Source: Helicobacter macacae MIT 99-5501 (lineage in GTDB: Bacteria > Campylobacterota > Campylobacteria > Campylobacterales > Helicobacteraceae). From it: a stretch of DNA of 64,000 bases. The notes beneath the pieces are model-generated. The model did no database searches. It had not been told where the DNA came from and saw only the letters and a list, made by a program, of their open reading frames with translations. Below, piece by piece: positions 36,425 through 45,776 of the stretch (position 1 is its first letter; every line of letters starts with the position of its first letter). The stretch lies in the NCBI RefSeq assembly GCF_000507845.1, contig NZ_KI669454.1, positions 782,604 to 846,603 of the forward strand, read 5' to 3'. A program made the translations under genes and the position numbers.

Positions 36425-37729
36425 ATGTCGCTTGATTTGCTAAAAAACAAGCTCGCCACTCGCCCAAATCTCTCCCCACAATATGGCGTTATCCACAAAA
36501 TCACTCCTACGATTATCTATGCGCGTGGGATTACGCCAAGTGTGGGCGATATTGTCAAAATATTGCACAAAGACAATAGCCAATCTCTTGGCATCGTAAC
36601 CATAAGTGAGGGGAATGGCTTTGGGTTCAATCCTTTTGAATTTGTCGAAAATTTTGGCATACACGATAAAGTCATTATCCAAAACAATGGACTTACTTTC
36701 CCTGTGGCAGATTCTATGCTTGGCAGGGCTTTTGACCCGTTAGGACAGCCTATTGATGATGAGCCACCTCTTCAAAATCCTACTTTTGTGCCTATCATAA
36801 ATCCCCCCATAAAAGCCCTAAAGAGAGGAATCATAGATGAAGTATTTGATGTGGGTGTGCGCTCTATAAATTCGCTACTTACTTGTGGAAAAGGGCAAAA
36901 GCTAGGGATTTTTGCAGGCTCGGGTGTGGGCAAATCCACACTTATGGGAATGATAGTGCGCGGGTGCAATGCCCCAATCAAAGTCATAGCACTTATCGGC
37001 GAGCGGGGTAGGGAAGTGCCAGAATTTATCCACAAGTCTTTGGGGGGGAGTTTGGAAAATACCGTGCTTATCGTGGCTACAAGCGATGATTCTCCGCTTA
37101 TGCGCAAATACGGCGCGTTTTCGGCTATGGCAGTAGCAGAATACTTCAAATCACAAGGTAGAGATGTGCTTTTTATTATGGATTCTATCACGCGGTTTGC
37201 TATGGCACAGAGAGAGATAGGGCTAGCACTAGGCGAGCCACCCACAAGCAAGGGCTATCCACCAAGTGTGCTCACACTTATGCCACAGCTTATGGAGAGG
37301 GCAGGCAAAGAGGAGGGCAAAGGCTCAATAAGTGCGTTTTTTACCGTCCTTGTGGAGGGCGATGACTTAAGCGACCCAATCGCAGACCAAGCTAGAAGTA
37401 TACTAGATGGGCATATCGTGCTAGATAGAGGGCTAAGCGATTTGGGTGTGTATCCGCCAATCAATATCTTATCATCTGCTTCGCGCGTAAGCAATGACAT
37501 CATAAGTGATTCTCAAAAAGAGCTAATCCAAAAATTTCGCCGTTATTACTCACTTTTGCGCGAAAACGAAGTGCTTATCCGCATAGGCTCATATCAGCGA
37601 GGTAGCGACCCCGAGCTAGACTATGCACTTGATTTAAAGCCCGCTATGGAGGCATTTCTAAAACAAGGAGAAAAAGAAGTCATAAGTTTTGATGAAGCAT
37701 TAGAGCAACTAGGGAAACTTTTTAGATGA
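36425..37729 (+). CDS. fliI: Flagellar export ATPase FliI
   Basis: 434 residues after TTTAAGGATTGCA. Hexameric ATPase of the flagellar type III export apparatus, working with FliH and FliJ at the cytoplasmic face. F1-like motifs: Walker A 'LGIFAGSGVGKSTLMGMI' (about residue 160), 'ALIGERGREVPEFI', 'VLFIMDSITRFAMAQREIGLALGEPP' (Walker B region) and 'SISAFFTVLVEGDD'. Other flagellar genes do not adjoin; fliR is elsewhere in the window, which fits the scattered flagellar genes of Helicobacter. Confidence 0.95.
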   Translation: MSLDLLKNKLATRPNLSPQYGVIHKITPTIIYARGITPSVGDIVKILHKDNSQSLGIVTISEGNGFGFNPFEFVENFGIHDKVIIQNNGLTFPVADSMLGRAFDPLGQPIDDEPPLQNPTFVPIINPPIKALKRGIIDEVFDVGVRSINSLLTCGKGQKLGIFAGSGVGKSTLMGMIVRGCNAPIKVIALIGERGREVPEFIHKSLGGSLENTVLIVATSDDSPLMRKYGAFSAMAVAEYFKSQGRDVLFIMDSITRFAMAQREIGLALGEPPTSKGYPPSVLTLMPQLMERAGKEEGKGSISAFFTVLVEGDDLSDPIADQARSILDGHIVLDRGLSDLGVYPPINILSSASRVSNDIISDSQKELIQKFRRYYSLLRENEVLIRIGSYQRGSDPELDYALDLKPAMEAFLKQGEKEVISFDEALEQLGKLFR

Positions 37730-37880
37730 TTTTTATTTTTGTGTAATTTTTAGATTTTGGTGTTTTATTTTGTGAGTTTAGCTCTAAGATTTCGGTATTT
37801 TCTAGGATTTTTTGGAGAATTTTTTATCGTTAAAAAAAACATATTGCAAAAATGTATTGCCACAAAAACTAGCGTGATTC

Positions 37881-37902
37881 TAGCGCGGGTTAAACCGCGC
37901 TA
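37881..37902 (+). terminator. Rho-independent terminator (fliI or convergent gene)
   Basis: Perfect 8-bp stem TAGCGCGG / CCGCGCTA with a six-base loop, followed on the plus strand by TTTT. It lies 150 bases after fliI and six bases from the stop of the convergent gene, so it may serve both. Confidence 0.6.
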
Positions 37903-37907
37903 TTTTG

Positions 37908-38561
37908 CTACTTTTGCACGGCTTCTTCGTATTGCTTTGCTACTTCTTCATACTCTTTGACTGCTACTTCGTAGTCATTTACTAGATTTTCAAAAACACT
38001 TACCTTTTCTAGCGCACTTTTTACGACTACTTCGTATTCTTTTACTGCTGTTTCAAACTTACTTAGCGCAACGGTATTGATACTTTCGCTACCATTTGAA
38101 GCATTTTCCGCAGGGCTTGTAGCAGGTTTTATCCTACTTCGTGCATTATCGACTTTGCTTTTTATGGATTTTGCTTTATTTAGCTCTGCACTTGCCTTGC
38201 TTGCGGCACTTTTTGCATCATCGCTTATCTCCATTACCTTAAAAGTCGCAGCCATATATTCGCCCTCTTTTGCCTTTGCATTTTCGCTTGTGCTTACCTC
38301 TGTATCGGCTTTTTGGTTTGCTTCTTTGTTTTTAACTATGGCTTTTTTTGCAGCTGCTATGGCTCTGCTTTTTGCTTCATCAGCCCTTGATTTTGTGGCT
38401 TTGGTTTTTTCTAGCACAGATTCTATTTTGCTTAGAGCTATTTTGTATTGATTTTCTGCTTGTGTGTATCTCTCATCAAACACTTGCAAATCAGCCCCAC
38501 TGCACAAATGTGTAAGCCCCACAAAGCAAGCACACAAAGCTACCAATGCTATTTTTCTCAT
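37908..38561 (-). CDS. Exported coiled-coil protein
   Basis: 217 residues. A signal peptide ('RKIALVALCACFVGLTHLCSGA') is followed by an almost wholly helical, Ala/Lys/Glu-rich mature protein with heptad-like spacing. The end contains near-repeats 'KEYEVVVKSALEK', 'NDYEVAVKEYEEVAKQYEEAVQK'. Probably periplasmic and elongated. The cysteine within the signal region does not form a clear lipobox. No recognised family. It follows the outer-membrane protein gene by 51 bases on the same strand, so they may be cotranscribed. Confidence 0.65.
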   Translation of the reverse strand: MRKIALVALCACFVGLTHLCSGADLQVFDERYTQAENQYKIALSKIESVLEKTKATKSRADEAKSRAIAAAKKAIVKNKEANQKADTEVSTSENAKAKEGEYMAATFKVMEISDDAKSAASKASAELNKAKSIKSKVDNARSRIKPATSPAENASNGSESINTVALSKFETAVKEYEVVVKSALEKVSVFENLVNDYEVAVKEYEEVAKQYEEAVQK

Positions 38562-38612
38562 CTAAGCCTCCTATTTTGATTTTGCTAAACTTGATTTTGC
38601 TAGCCTAATTTC

Positions 38613-39485
38613 CTAAAAAATAAACGCCAAAAAGAGTTGGAATTTATCATAGGCAATGTCATAAATATCTCGCCCTCGCGTTTGAGTGATGATATTAGAG
38701 CCATTTATATCGTTGCTACCCGCAGCAGTGTCAGGCTTTGTCTCATCTTTGCGGTTTGTCATATCGCCGTGCAAGTAGCGAAATCCTATGTTTATCACAT
38801 TGCTTACTTTGTAGCCAATCCCAGCTCCATAGATGATTCCATCATAGCTTGTTTCTACTCTAGGAAACGCTCCATTTCCGCTTTGATTTGTAGTGGGGTA
38901 AATATCAGTCATAAACAACCAGCCATAGCCCACAAGTCCTGTGAGATAAAATCCACTTTTTTCTATCCCTAGCATTACAGGGATTTCACTTCCCCAGCCC
39001 ACGATTCCGTCATAGTCTTTTGTTTGGAATCCTCTATGGTCGCTCAAAATATTTGATTTCCCGCCAGCTTTTAGATAGATAGGGAAATTCACCCCAGCAC
39101 CTGCTAGGAAGTTTATCCCACCTACCGCGCTTTCAATCGTGCGGATATAGACATTATATCCCAAATCCACCGCCCAATAATTTGCCTTGCCAAGCATAGT
39201 GTATGAGCCACCTACTGCGCCTTCGTTAAATATATACCAACGCCGTTCAGAATTGCTAGCATTTGCCCTAGAGCCAGAGACGATTGAGCCACTCGCGAAA
39301 TTTTTGGTAAATCTGCTTTGGTTGCTTTGTAGGCTTTTGTAGCTATTGCTAGCACTACTTTTTCTGCTTGAAGCACTCCAAGCACTGCTAAAAACGCCAG
39401 AAACTCCTACGCTTAGCACAAGTGCCAAAAGTCCATTTGAGACTTTTAGAGCCATATTTTTAGAGCTTTGTGTGTGTTTTTTCAT
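38613..39485 (-). CDS. Outer-membrane beta-barrel protein
   Basis: About 290 residues from ATG 39485, chosen for AAAAGGAGAGTGTAAA upstream; the frame runs 30 codons further 5' without a site. A long signal region ('NGLLALVLSVGVSGVFSSAWS') is followed by a Ser-rich stretch and alternating amphipathic strands ('YTMLGKANYWAVDLGYNVYIR', 'FYLTGLVGYGWLF', 'IIYGAGIGYKVSNVINIGFRYLHG'), ending 'KFQLFLAFIF', a terminal aromatic residue as required by the BAM machinery. Family unassigned; Helicobacter outer-membrane protein in general. Confidence 0.7.
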   Translation of the reverse strand: MKKHTQSSKNMALKVSNGLLALVLSVGVSGVFSSAWSASSRKSSASNSYKSLQSNQSRFTKNFASGSIVSGSRANASNSERRWYIFNEGAVGGSYTMLGKANYWAVDLGYNVYIRTIESAVGGINFLAGAGVNFPIYLKAGGKSNILSDHRGFQTKDYDGIVGWGSEIPVMLGIEKSGFYLTGLVGYGWLFMTDIYPTTNQSGNGAFPRVETSYDGIIYGAGIGYKVSNVINIGFRYLHGDMTNRKDETKPDTAAGSNDINGSNIITQTRGRDIYDIAYDKFQLFLAFIF

Positions 39486-39578
39486 TTTACACTCTCCTTT
39501 TAAGGAATTTTTGCTATGATACCAAATCGACAACAATACTAAATCAATAAACAATAAAAGTATTTTTGGGAGCAAAAA

Positions 39579-42500
39579 TTGGATTCTACCACCACTGAAC
39601 TACCTGCTACTAAATTATCTGCACAAGCGCAATCAACCCACCCAAAATCATCTACACAAAATATATCACAGCCCACTTCCAAACTTTCTCAATCCACTCA
39701 ATCCGCCCAACTAGCTCAACCTCTCTCACACCCATTTCTAGCACTCAAAGCCTCCGCAGGCAGTGGCAAAACCTTTAGCCTTGCTTTGCGCTTTGTGTGG
39801 CTACTTTTTCGTGGTGCAAAGCCTAGTGAGATTTTAGCCCTTACCTTTACCAACAAAGCTACCAAAGAAATGCAAGAGCGCGTCCAAAACGCCCTAAAAG
39901 AGCTTGCAAACCCTCACACTCTGCCTACCTCGCCCTTTCTCTCGCAGCTACAAGCTATGGGACTTAGCCTACAAGAAATAAAAGCAAATAGTCCAAAAAT
40001 CTACCAAGAATTTTTGGATTCTACCCCTAGAATTTGCACAATCGATGCGTTTTTTAACTCGATTTTGCACAAATTTTGTTGGTATGTCGGGCTTAGTCAA
40101 GACTACCAAATGGGCGAGGACATAGAGGAAGAAGAGCTATTTGAGGAGTTTTTGATGATTTTGTCAAAAAATAGCATTGCAGATTCTACAAATATCTTTG
40201 ATAGGCTGATTAGATTTTGCTTTGACTTTGACATAGATTTTAGTCGCGTTATGAAGCATTTAGAAGTGTGGCACAATGACAAAATCCACTTCAATGATAA
40301 GTTTTTGCAAGAGATAAAATCTCACTCAATAGCTAAGACAAAAAAAGAGCTAGCTCAAGTAGAATCTAGCATTTTATCCACACTTAAGTATCTAAAAGCC
40401 CTGCTAGAAAAGGGCAACGCCTCACAAAGCGCACTAAATGCAGTGCAAGCCACAAGCGCGCAAGAATTTATCAAAGAAAAGAGATGGACATTTTTGCAAA
40501 AAGATGAGCCAAGAGAATATAAAAATTTTGCAAAGCCGCTCAAAGATGAAGCAATAAATGCGGAGTTTTGTAAGCATATAGCAGTGCTAAAGCAATATCT
40601 AAAGCAATATTTTTTGCTAAAAGAGCGCGTGATTTTTGTGGAGCTAGAGAGGATTTTGGACGCTTTTGGCAGGGCAAAAAACCTCTCTATACGGTCAAGC
40701 AAAAAGCTAAGCTTTGCAAACTGTGCGCTAAAAGTGTATGAGCTACTTATACTAGGAGAGGGGCTAAATGTGAGTGCGGGTGGTATCGACCCGCAGTTTT
40801 TCTACTTTCGTATGGATAATACCATTAGCCATATTTTGATTGATGAGTTTCAAGACACTAGCCCTATGCAATACGCTATTTTAGAGCCACTAATTGATGA
40901 AATATACGCGGGTAGGGGGAGGGATATACGCGGGCAAGTAGATGATAGAAGTGTGTTTTTTGTGGGGGATTCTAAGCAGTGCATTTATGGATTTAGAGGG
41001 AGTGAAGCGGGATTTTTTGATGAGGTTATTTCTCATTCGCCATTGCACACACATAGTTTGCCAAACAACTATCGAAGCAAAAAATCTATCATTGATTTTG
41101 TAAATGCGTGCTTTGGCAAAATCTTTGCAGAGCAATACCAAAATCAGACGCTACCACAAAATCAAATATCACAAAGTGGGCTCTCAAAAATCAAAGATTG
41201 CACTACAAAAGCTACCACAAATAGCTTTGCAAAAAACGACTTTGATACAAATGGCTTTGTTTGCATTGCACAAAATTTGAGCCAACAATCAAACGAAGCA
41301 GAATCTAGCCCAAGCAAAACCAAAAACATATCTAATGATTTTGGTGATTCTGCTAAATCCACTGATTCTACTGAATCTACAAATCCCGCAGATGATGCAA
41401 GCGAAAATATTGTAGTTACGCAAGTGCTAGAGAGTTTGCAAACGCTATTTTTGCTAGGTGTGCAGCCAAATGACATCGCGATATTGTGCTTTAGAAATGA
41501 TGATATTTTTAGCATAAATGAAGCGATAAAAGAGCGGTTTAAAAATATCAAGACTACGCCTGAAATCAAATCTGCCTTTGTCCAAAAGCCTAGCGTGCGC
41601 TTTATCCTAAGTGCGCTAAAATTTATCCAAAGTATCAAAGATAATCACGCACAAGATAATGACGCTACACAAGAAAAATCCTCCAAAAACTTGGCTGATT
41701 TTTATGTGTATGAGTGCCTAAAAATCGCAGGTAAAAAGGTATTTGACTTGCCACAAGAAAAGCAAAAAGAGCTACTGCAATCATACAAAAACACCCTAAA
41801 AGAATGCCTAAAAAAATCCTATCAAACCACTTCCACACACTCTGCGCATTCCACACATTTTGCAAATTCTGCAAATGAAAAAATCATAAAGCCTAGCAAA
41901 TGTATCCTAGAAATCATCAAATCTTTTCATATCTATGATAAAAACGGCCAAAAACTCCTTGAAGTAAGCCTCCAAATAGCGCAAACAGGGCATAGCGAAA
42001 CTCTTAGTGAGTTTATCACTAGAGTAGAATCACAAAGCATCACACCACCAAAAGAGAGTTATGCAGGCATTAGGATTTTGACTATTCACGCAGCAAAAGG
42101 GCTAGAGTTTCCCTATGTGATTTTGGCTGATAGACTTGGAGGAGAGAGACATAGTCCCAAAAATTTTGTCTATGATGACAAAGTATATTTCGTCCAAAAA
42201 AATAGAGAGATTGTCGATGAGGGATTTCGCCTAGCACTAGAAGTGGCTAAAAATGCCGAAAAAGTAGAAAAAAATAATGTCCTTTATGTCGCTTGCACTA
42301 GGGCAAAAGATGGGCTTATCATCGTCCCCAAAGATGACAAAAGTGCGTTTGAGGAGATACTAAAATCCATTGAATCATCATCGTTTTTGGATAGCTCTGC
42401 AGAGATAGAGACACTAAAAAGCCTGCGCTCAAAAGCTACTCAAAAAACACAAGCAAAAACAAAAGAGGAGCAAAAAACAACTAACCCCAAAATCCTAACC

Positions 42501-43130
42501 CAAATGCCCTTTGGCGCGCAAAATCAAACGCTAAAAAAAGAATCCCAATCATTGCTAAACGCCCTGCCAAACGCAGAAAAAATCCGCTTTGGTAACGCAC
42601 TTCACTTAGCACTAGAATACGCGCTAGGCTTTGGAATTGGCGATGAAATCTTGCGCAACATTTTGCAAAATCATTTTGGAGAAAACATTGATATTTCACG
42701 CCTTTTAGCTCTCACTCGCGCTACAAAAGAAAATCCGCGCTTCCAAGCGTTTTTGCAAAAATCACAAAATCCACAGCAGAATTTAGCGCAAGCGCAGACT
42801 TCACAAGAATCTTTAGCGCAGATTTTGACACAGACTTCACAAGAGATTCCACAAGAGAATTTGCAAGAGGTTTTACAAGAAGTTTTAGTAGAAGTGCCAT
42901 TATTTTTTGATGGCGAGCTAAAGCGTATTGATTTGCTTGTGCGGGAGGGGGATAGGATTTTTGTCTATGATTATAAAAGTGGGGCTTCGCAGGAGTATAA
43001 AGATGAGCACAAAAAGCAAGTAAGTGGCTATGTCCGCGCACTAAAAAGCCTATATAGCGACTATGAAATAAATGGCTATGTTGCTTATATCCGTGATGAG
43101 ATTGTGTGGGAATCCTGCGATAATGTGTAA
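39579..43130 (+). CDS. addA: AddA/RecB-like helicase-nuclease
   Basis: 1183 residues with a TTG start after GGGAGCAAAAA; no earlier ATG is in frame. Repairs double-strand breaks by processing DNA ends, with AddB encoded elsewhere. Helicase motifs: 'ALKASAGSGKTFSLALRFVWLLF' (I), 'LTFTNKATKEMQERV' (Ia), 'ILIDEFQDTSPMQYAIL' (II), 'VGDSKQCIYGFRGSE' (III), 'TIHAAKGLEFPYVILADRLGGE' (V), 'NNVLYVACTRAKDGL' (VI). The C-terminal nuclease has 'GELKRIDLLVREGDRIFVYDYKSG' (D...DYK). Ser/Thr/Gln-rich inserts at about 1-45, 520-600 and 1060-1110 are disordered. AddA matters for gastric colonisation in H. pylori. Confidence 0.9.
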   Translation: MDSTTTELPATKLSAQAQSTHPKSSTQNISQPTSKLSQSTQSAQLAQPLSHPFLALKASAGSGKTFSLALRFVWLLFRGAKPSEILALTFTNKATKEMQERVQNALKELANPHTLPTSPFLSQLQAMGLSLQEIKANSPKIYQEFLDSTPRICTIDAFFNSILHKFCWYVGLSQDYQMGEDIEEEELFEEFLMILSKNSIADSTNIFDRLIRFCFDFDIDFSRVMKHLEVWHNDKIHFNDKFLQEIKSHSIAKTKKELAQVESSILSTLKYLKALLEKGNASQSALNAVQATSAQEFIKEKRWTFLQKDEPREYKNFAKPLKDEAINAEFCKHIAVLKQYLKQYFLLKERVIFVELERILDAFGRAKNLSIRSSKKLSFANCALKVYELLILGEGLNVSAGGIDPQFFYFRMDNTISHILIDEFQDTSPMQYAILEPLIDEIYAGRGRDIRGQVDDRSVFFVGDSKQCIYGFRGSEAGFFDEVISHSPLHTHSLPNNYRSKKSIIDFVNACFGKIFAEQYQNQTLPQNQISQSGLSKIKDCTTKATTNSFAKNDFDTNGFVCIAQNLSQQSNEAESSPSKTKNISNDFGDSAKSTDSTESTNPADDASENIVVTQVLESLQTLFLLGVQPNDIAILCFRNDDIFSINEAIKERFKNIKTTPEIKSAFVQKPSVRFILSALKFIQSIKDNHAQDNDATQEKSSKNLADFYVYECLKIAGKKVFDLPQEKQKELLQSYKNTLKECLKKSYQTTSTHSAHSTHFANSANEKIIKPSKCILEIIKSFHIYDKNGQKLLEVSLQIAQTGHSETLSEFITRVESQSITPPKESYAGIRILTIHAAKGLEFPYVILADRLGGERHSPKNFVYDDKVYFVQKNREIVDEGFRLALEVAKNAEKVEKNNVLYVACTRAKDGLIIVPKDDKSAFEEILKSIESSSFLDSSAEIETLKSLRSKATQKTQAKTKEEQKTTNPKILTQMPFGAQNQTLKKESQSLLNALPNAEKIRFGNALHLALEYALGFGIGDEILRNILQNHFGENIDISRLLALTRATKENPRFQAFLQKSQNPQQNLAQAQTSQESLAQILTQTSQEIPQENLQEVLQEVLVEVPLFFDGELKRIDLLVREGDRIFVYDYKSGASQEYKDEHKKQVSGYVRALKSLYSDYEINGYVAYIRDEIVWESCDNV

Positions 43131-43213
43131 AAATACACAAAAACCAACTAAAATAATGCCAAATTTTACTTAAAAATCCTAATCTTAAATTCTAATCTAA
43201 GGAAACACAATCT

Positions 43214-44926
43214 ATGTTAAGTATTAGGCTTCCATTTTTTGTTACCACACTAGAGCGACAAACAAAGATTTTGCTACTTCTTATTGCGTTTGGTTTTTTG
43301 CTTGTATCTATCACGGGTTTGCTAGCACTTAGTGGGTTAAAATATGAGTATGACGCAAGTATAGGCTCTCGCGTGCACAAATCAAAATCCCTCCAAAATA
43401 TCCAAAAATTCTACACTTCCTTGCCAGCTTATCATTCGCCAGCTTATAATCCCCTCTCCCAAAATCAATTAGCCCAAAAAGAGCTACAATCCAAATACCA
43501 ATCCCTGCTGAAAGAATGGCAAGACTATGAGGAGGACACCGAGCAAAAAGTGATTTTGCATTCACTAAAAACGCTTTATCAAAATCTATTTTTTGCCAAA
43601 TCCATTGCCCAAGTGAGAGAAAAAATCGCCCAAAAAGACGCGCTTAAAAATGAGCTATCCACTCTCATAGAGCAGACAAACGACATAATTGCTAAGCAAG
43701 ATTATATAAAGCAAGATTTTGCTAAACGAGATTCTAAAGATTTTGACAAGCACACCACACAGCTACTTTATCACAGCATAGAAGTCAGCAACAAAATCAA
43801 TGATATTTTTGAGAAAAATATCGAAATCTTTAGCCTCCAAGATAGCATAACAGATTCTATGTATGCCAATACGATGATATTTTTGCTTGGGTTTATGATT
43901 TTTGTGAGTGTGGTTACGCTGTATTCTTCAAGCGTGTTTGTAGGATTTATGCGTGGCAAAAATGCGAGGCTAGAAAAAATCATTTTGCAAAAAACAAATG
44001 AGCTTAAAAAAACTAACCAAAATCTACAAAAAACTATCACAGAGCAGATTGAGCAATCGCGCAAAAAAGACCAAATAATGTATCAGCAAGCCCGCCTTGC
44101 TTCTATGGGGGAGATGATACAAAATATCGCACACCAATGGCGACAGCCACTAAACTCACTCATCATTCTTATCCAAAATTTTAAGCTCAAATACGACAAT
44201 GGCACGCTTAGCAAAGATATAGTCCAAGCCCAAACACAAGATGCTCTAAGGATTGCAAACAATATGTCAGACACCATAGAGAATTTCCGCAACTTTTTTC
44301 AGCCACATATCAAAAAAAAGAATTTTTTTATTTGTGCGAGTATTAAGGATTCTATCGCGCTAATCAAGCCTACTTTGGAGCAAAACAATATCCAAGTGTT
44401 TTTTGAATATGAGGAAGATATTGAGATTTTTGGGTATGAAAATGCCTTTAGTCAAATCGTGCTAAATATCATCAAAAACGCCCAAGACGCACTCACACAA
44501 TGCGCACTTGATTTTAAGCAAGATTCTATGCACGATTTAGCCCAAGATTCTAGCGATTTTGATGCACAAAGCGGGATTATCCAAATCACTCTTTCGCGCA
44601 ACTCTCATTGTGCGCTAACTCAAGGCACTCAAGCAAGCAAAACAGCTGATTGCGCTCAAATCTGCATAATGGATAATGGAGGCGGAATCAAAATCCCACA
44701 AATTGATAAAATATTTGAGCCGTATTTCACTACCAAGCACAAATCCATAGGCACGGGCATAGGGCTATATATGGCAAAGCAAATCATCGAAAAGCAAATG
44801 GGTGGTTGCATAGAGGTGGCAAACAGCGCGTGGGTGGCAAAAGAACTCAATAAAGAATGCTACGGAGCGAAATTTATGATAAGATTTCCATTGAATTTCA
44901 ACAAAAACAGCACCACAAATGACTAA
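43214..44926 (+). CDS. Sensor histidine kinase
   Basis: 570 residues. Membrane segment 1 at about 18-42, a periplasmic sensor of about 170 helical residues, segment 2 at about 220-245 ('FLLGFMIFVSVVTLYSSSVFVGF'), then a coiled coil. Catalytic core: H box 'ARLASMGEMIQNIAHQWRQPLNSL', N box 'FSQIVLNIIKNAQDAL', G1 'ICIMDNGGGI', F/G2 'FEPYFTTKHKSIGTGIGLYMAKQIIE'. All catalytic residues are present. The response regulator starts nine bases after its stop. The signal is unknown. Confidence 0.9.
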   Translation: MLSIRLPFFVTTLERQTKILLLLIAFGFLLVSITGLLALSGLKYEYDASIGSRVHKSKSLQNIQKFYTSLPAYHSPAYNPLSQNQLAQKELQSKYQSLLKEWQDYEEDTEQKVILHSLKTLYQNLFFAKSIAQVREKIAQKDALKNELSTLIEQTNDIIAKQDYIKQDFAKRDSKDFDKHTTQLLYHSIEVSNKINDIFEKNIEIFSLQDSITDSMYANTMIFLLGFMIFVSVVTLYSSSVFVGFMRGKNARLEKIILQKTNELKKTNQNLQKTITEQIEQSRKKDQIMYQQARLASMGEMIQNIAHQWRQPLNSLIILIQNFKLKYDNGTLSKDIVQAQTQDALRIANNMSDTIENFRNFFQPHIKKKNFFICASIKDSIALIKPTLEQNNIQVFFEYEEDIEIFGYENAFSQIVLNIIKNAQDALTQCALDFKQDSMHDLAQDSSDFDAQSGIIQITLSRNSHCALTQGTQASKTADCAQICIMDNGGGIKIPQIDKIFEPYFTTKHKSIGTGIGLYMAKQIIEKQMGGCIEVANSAWVAKELNKECYGAKFMIRFPLNFNKNSTTND

Positions 44927-44935
44927 GGGGATAAA

Positions 44936-45586
44936 ATGAAAGACTTAAAGGAGCTAAAAAATCTCACTCTACTTTATGTGGAGGATAATGAAGAAGTGGC
45001 AAGAGTTACCACAATGGTGCTAGAAGAGTATATAGAGCGTGTTTTGGTGGTAAAAAACGGCATAGAAGCCTTGCAGGTTTTCAACACCTATCAAGTAGAT
45101 TTAATCCTAAGTGATATTTTGATGCCAAAAATGAATGGCATTGAGTTTGCTCGCAAAGTGCGCGAGGGTAAGCACAATGCTCAATGCCCCATTATCTTTA
45201 CCACTGCGCACACAGAGGTAAATTATCTACTTGATGCCATTAGCTTAAGCGTAGATGGCTATGTGCTAAAGCCTATTAACATTACCGAGCTACTTCACAC
45301 GATGCTTAAAGCTATATTGCCAAAAATCCAAGCCAAAGAAATAGAATCCAAAAATATGCTTTTAAGCGCGATAAATACTTTTGTAGGTGGTAAAAAAATC
45401 GAAATCATTCGCTTCTTGCTAGAGCATTGTGATGAAGAGGGGATTTTCTATGGAAGCTATGAATATATCATAGATGAGCTAAATGTAAGCAAGCCCACAA
45501 TCGTAAAGACATTTCATCAGCTTATGGAAGTAGGCTTGCTTGTCAAAATCCGCAACAAAGTCTATAAAATCTGCCTAGATAAATAG
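44936..45586 (+). CDS. Response regulator with a winged-helix-like output domain
   Basis: 216 residues. Receiver domain at 1-~125: 'TLLYVEDNEEVARV' (acidic pocket), phospho-acceptor Asp in 'VDLILSDILMPKMNG', 'IIFTTAHTE' (Thr switch) and 'VDGYVLKPINITEL' (Lys). The C-terminal ~85 residues are not an OmpR, NarL or NtrC type. 'SYEYIIDELNVSKPTIVKTFHQLMEVGLLVKIRNKVYKI' looks like a winged helix similar to plasmid RepL-type DNA-binding domains. Cognate partner of the adjacent histidine kinase. Target genes are unknown. Confidence 0.85.
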   Translation: MKDLKELKNLTLLYVEDNEEVARVTTMVLEEYIERVLVVKNGIEALQVFNTYQVDLILSDILMPKMNGIEFARKVREGKHNAQCPIIFTTAHTEVNYLLDAISLSVDGYVLKPINITELLHTMLKAILPKIQAKEIESKNMLLSAINTFVGGKKIEIIRFLLEHCDEEGIFYGSYEYIIDELNVSKPTIVKTFHQLMEVGLLVKIRNKVYKICLDK

Positions 45587-45776
45587 CGTAAAAAATAAAT
45601 AGTGTAAAAATAGTGATAAAGTAGTGGCAAAATCGCGCAAAAAGCGCAAAAAATAAAGCAAAATCAAAAGTGGCAAAAAGCAGATTTGGCAAGATATATT
45701 AGGATTTCTGTGATACACTTAGCGCGACTTTGGCAAATCTATACAAGCCAAAGAGCAACCACACAAAGGAGACATA

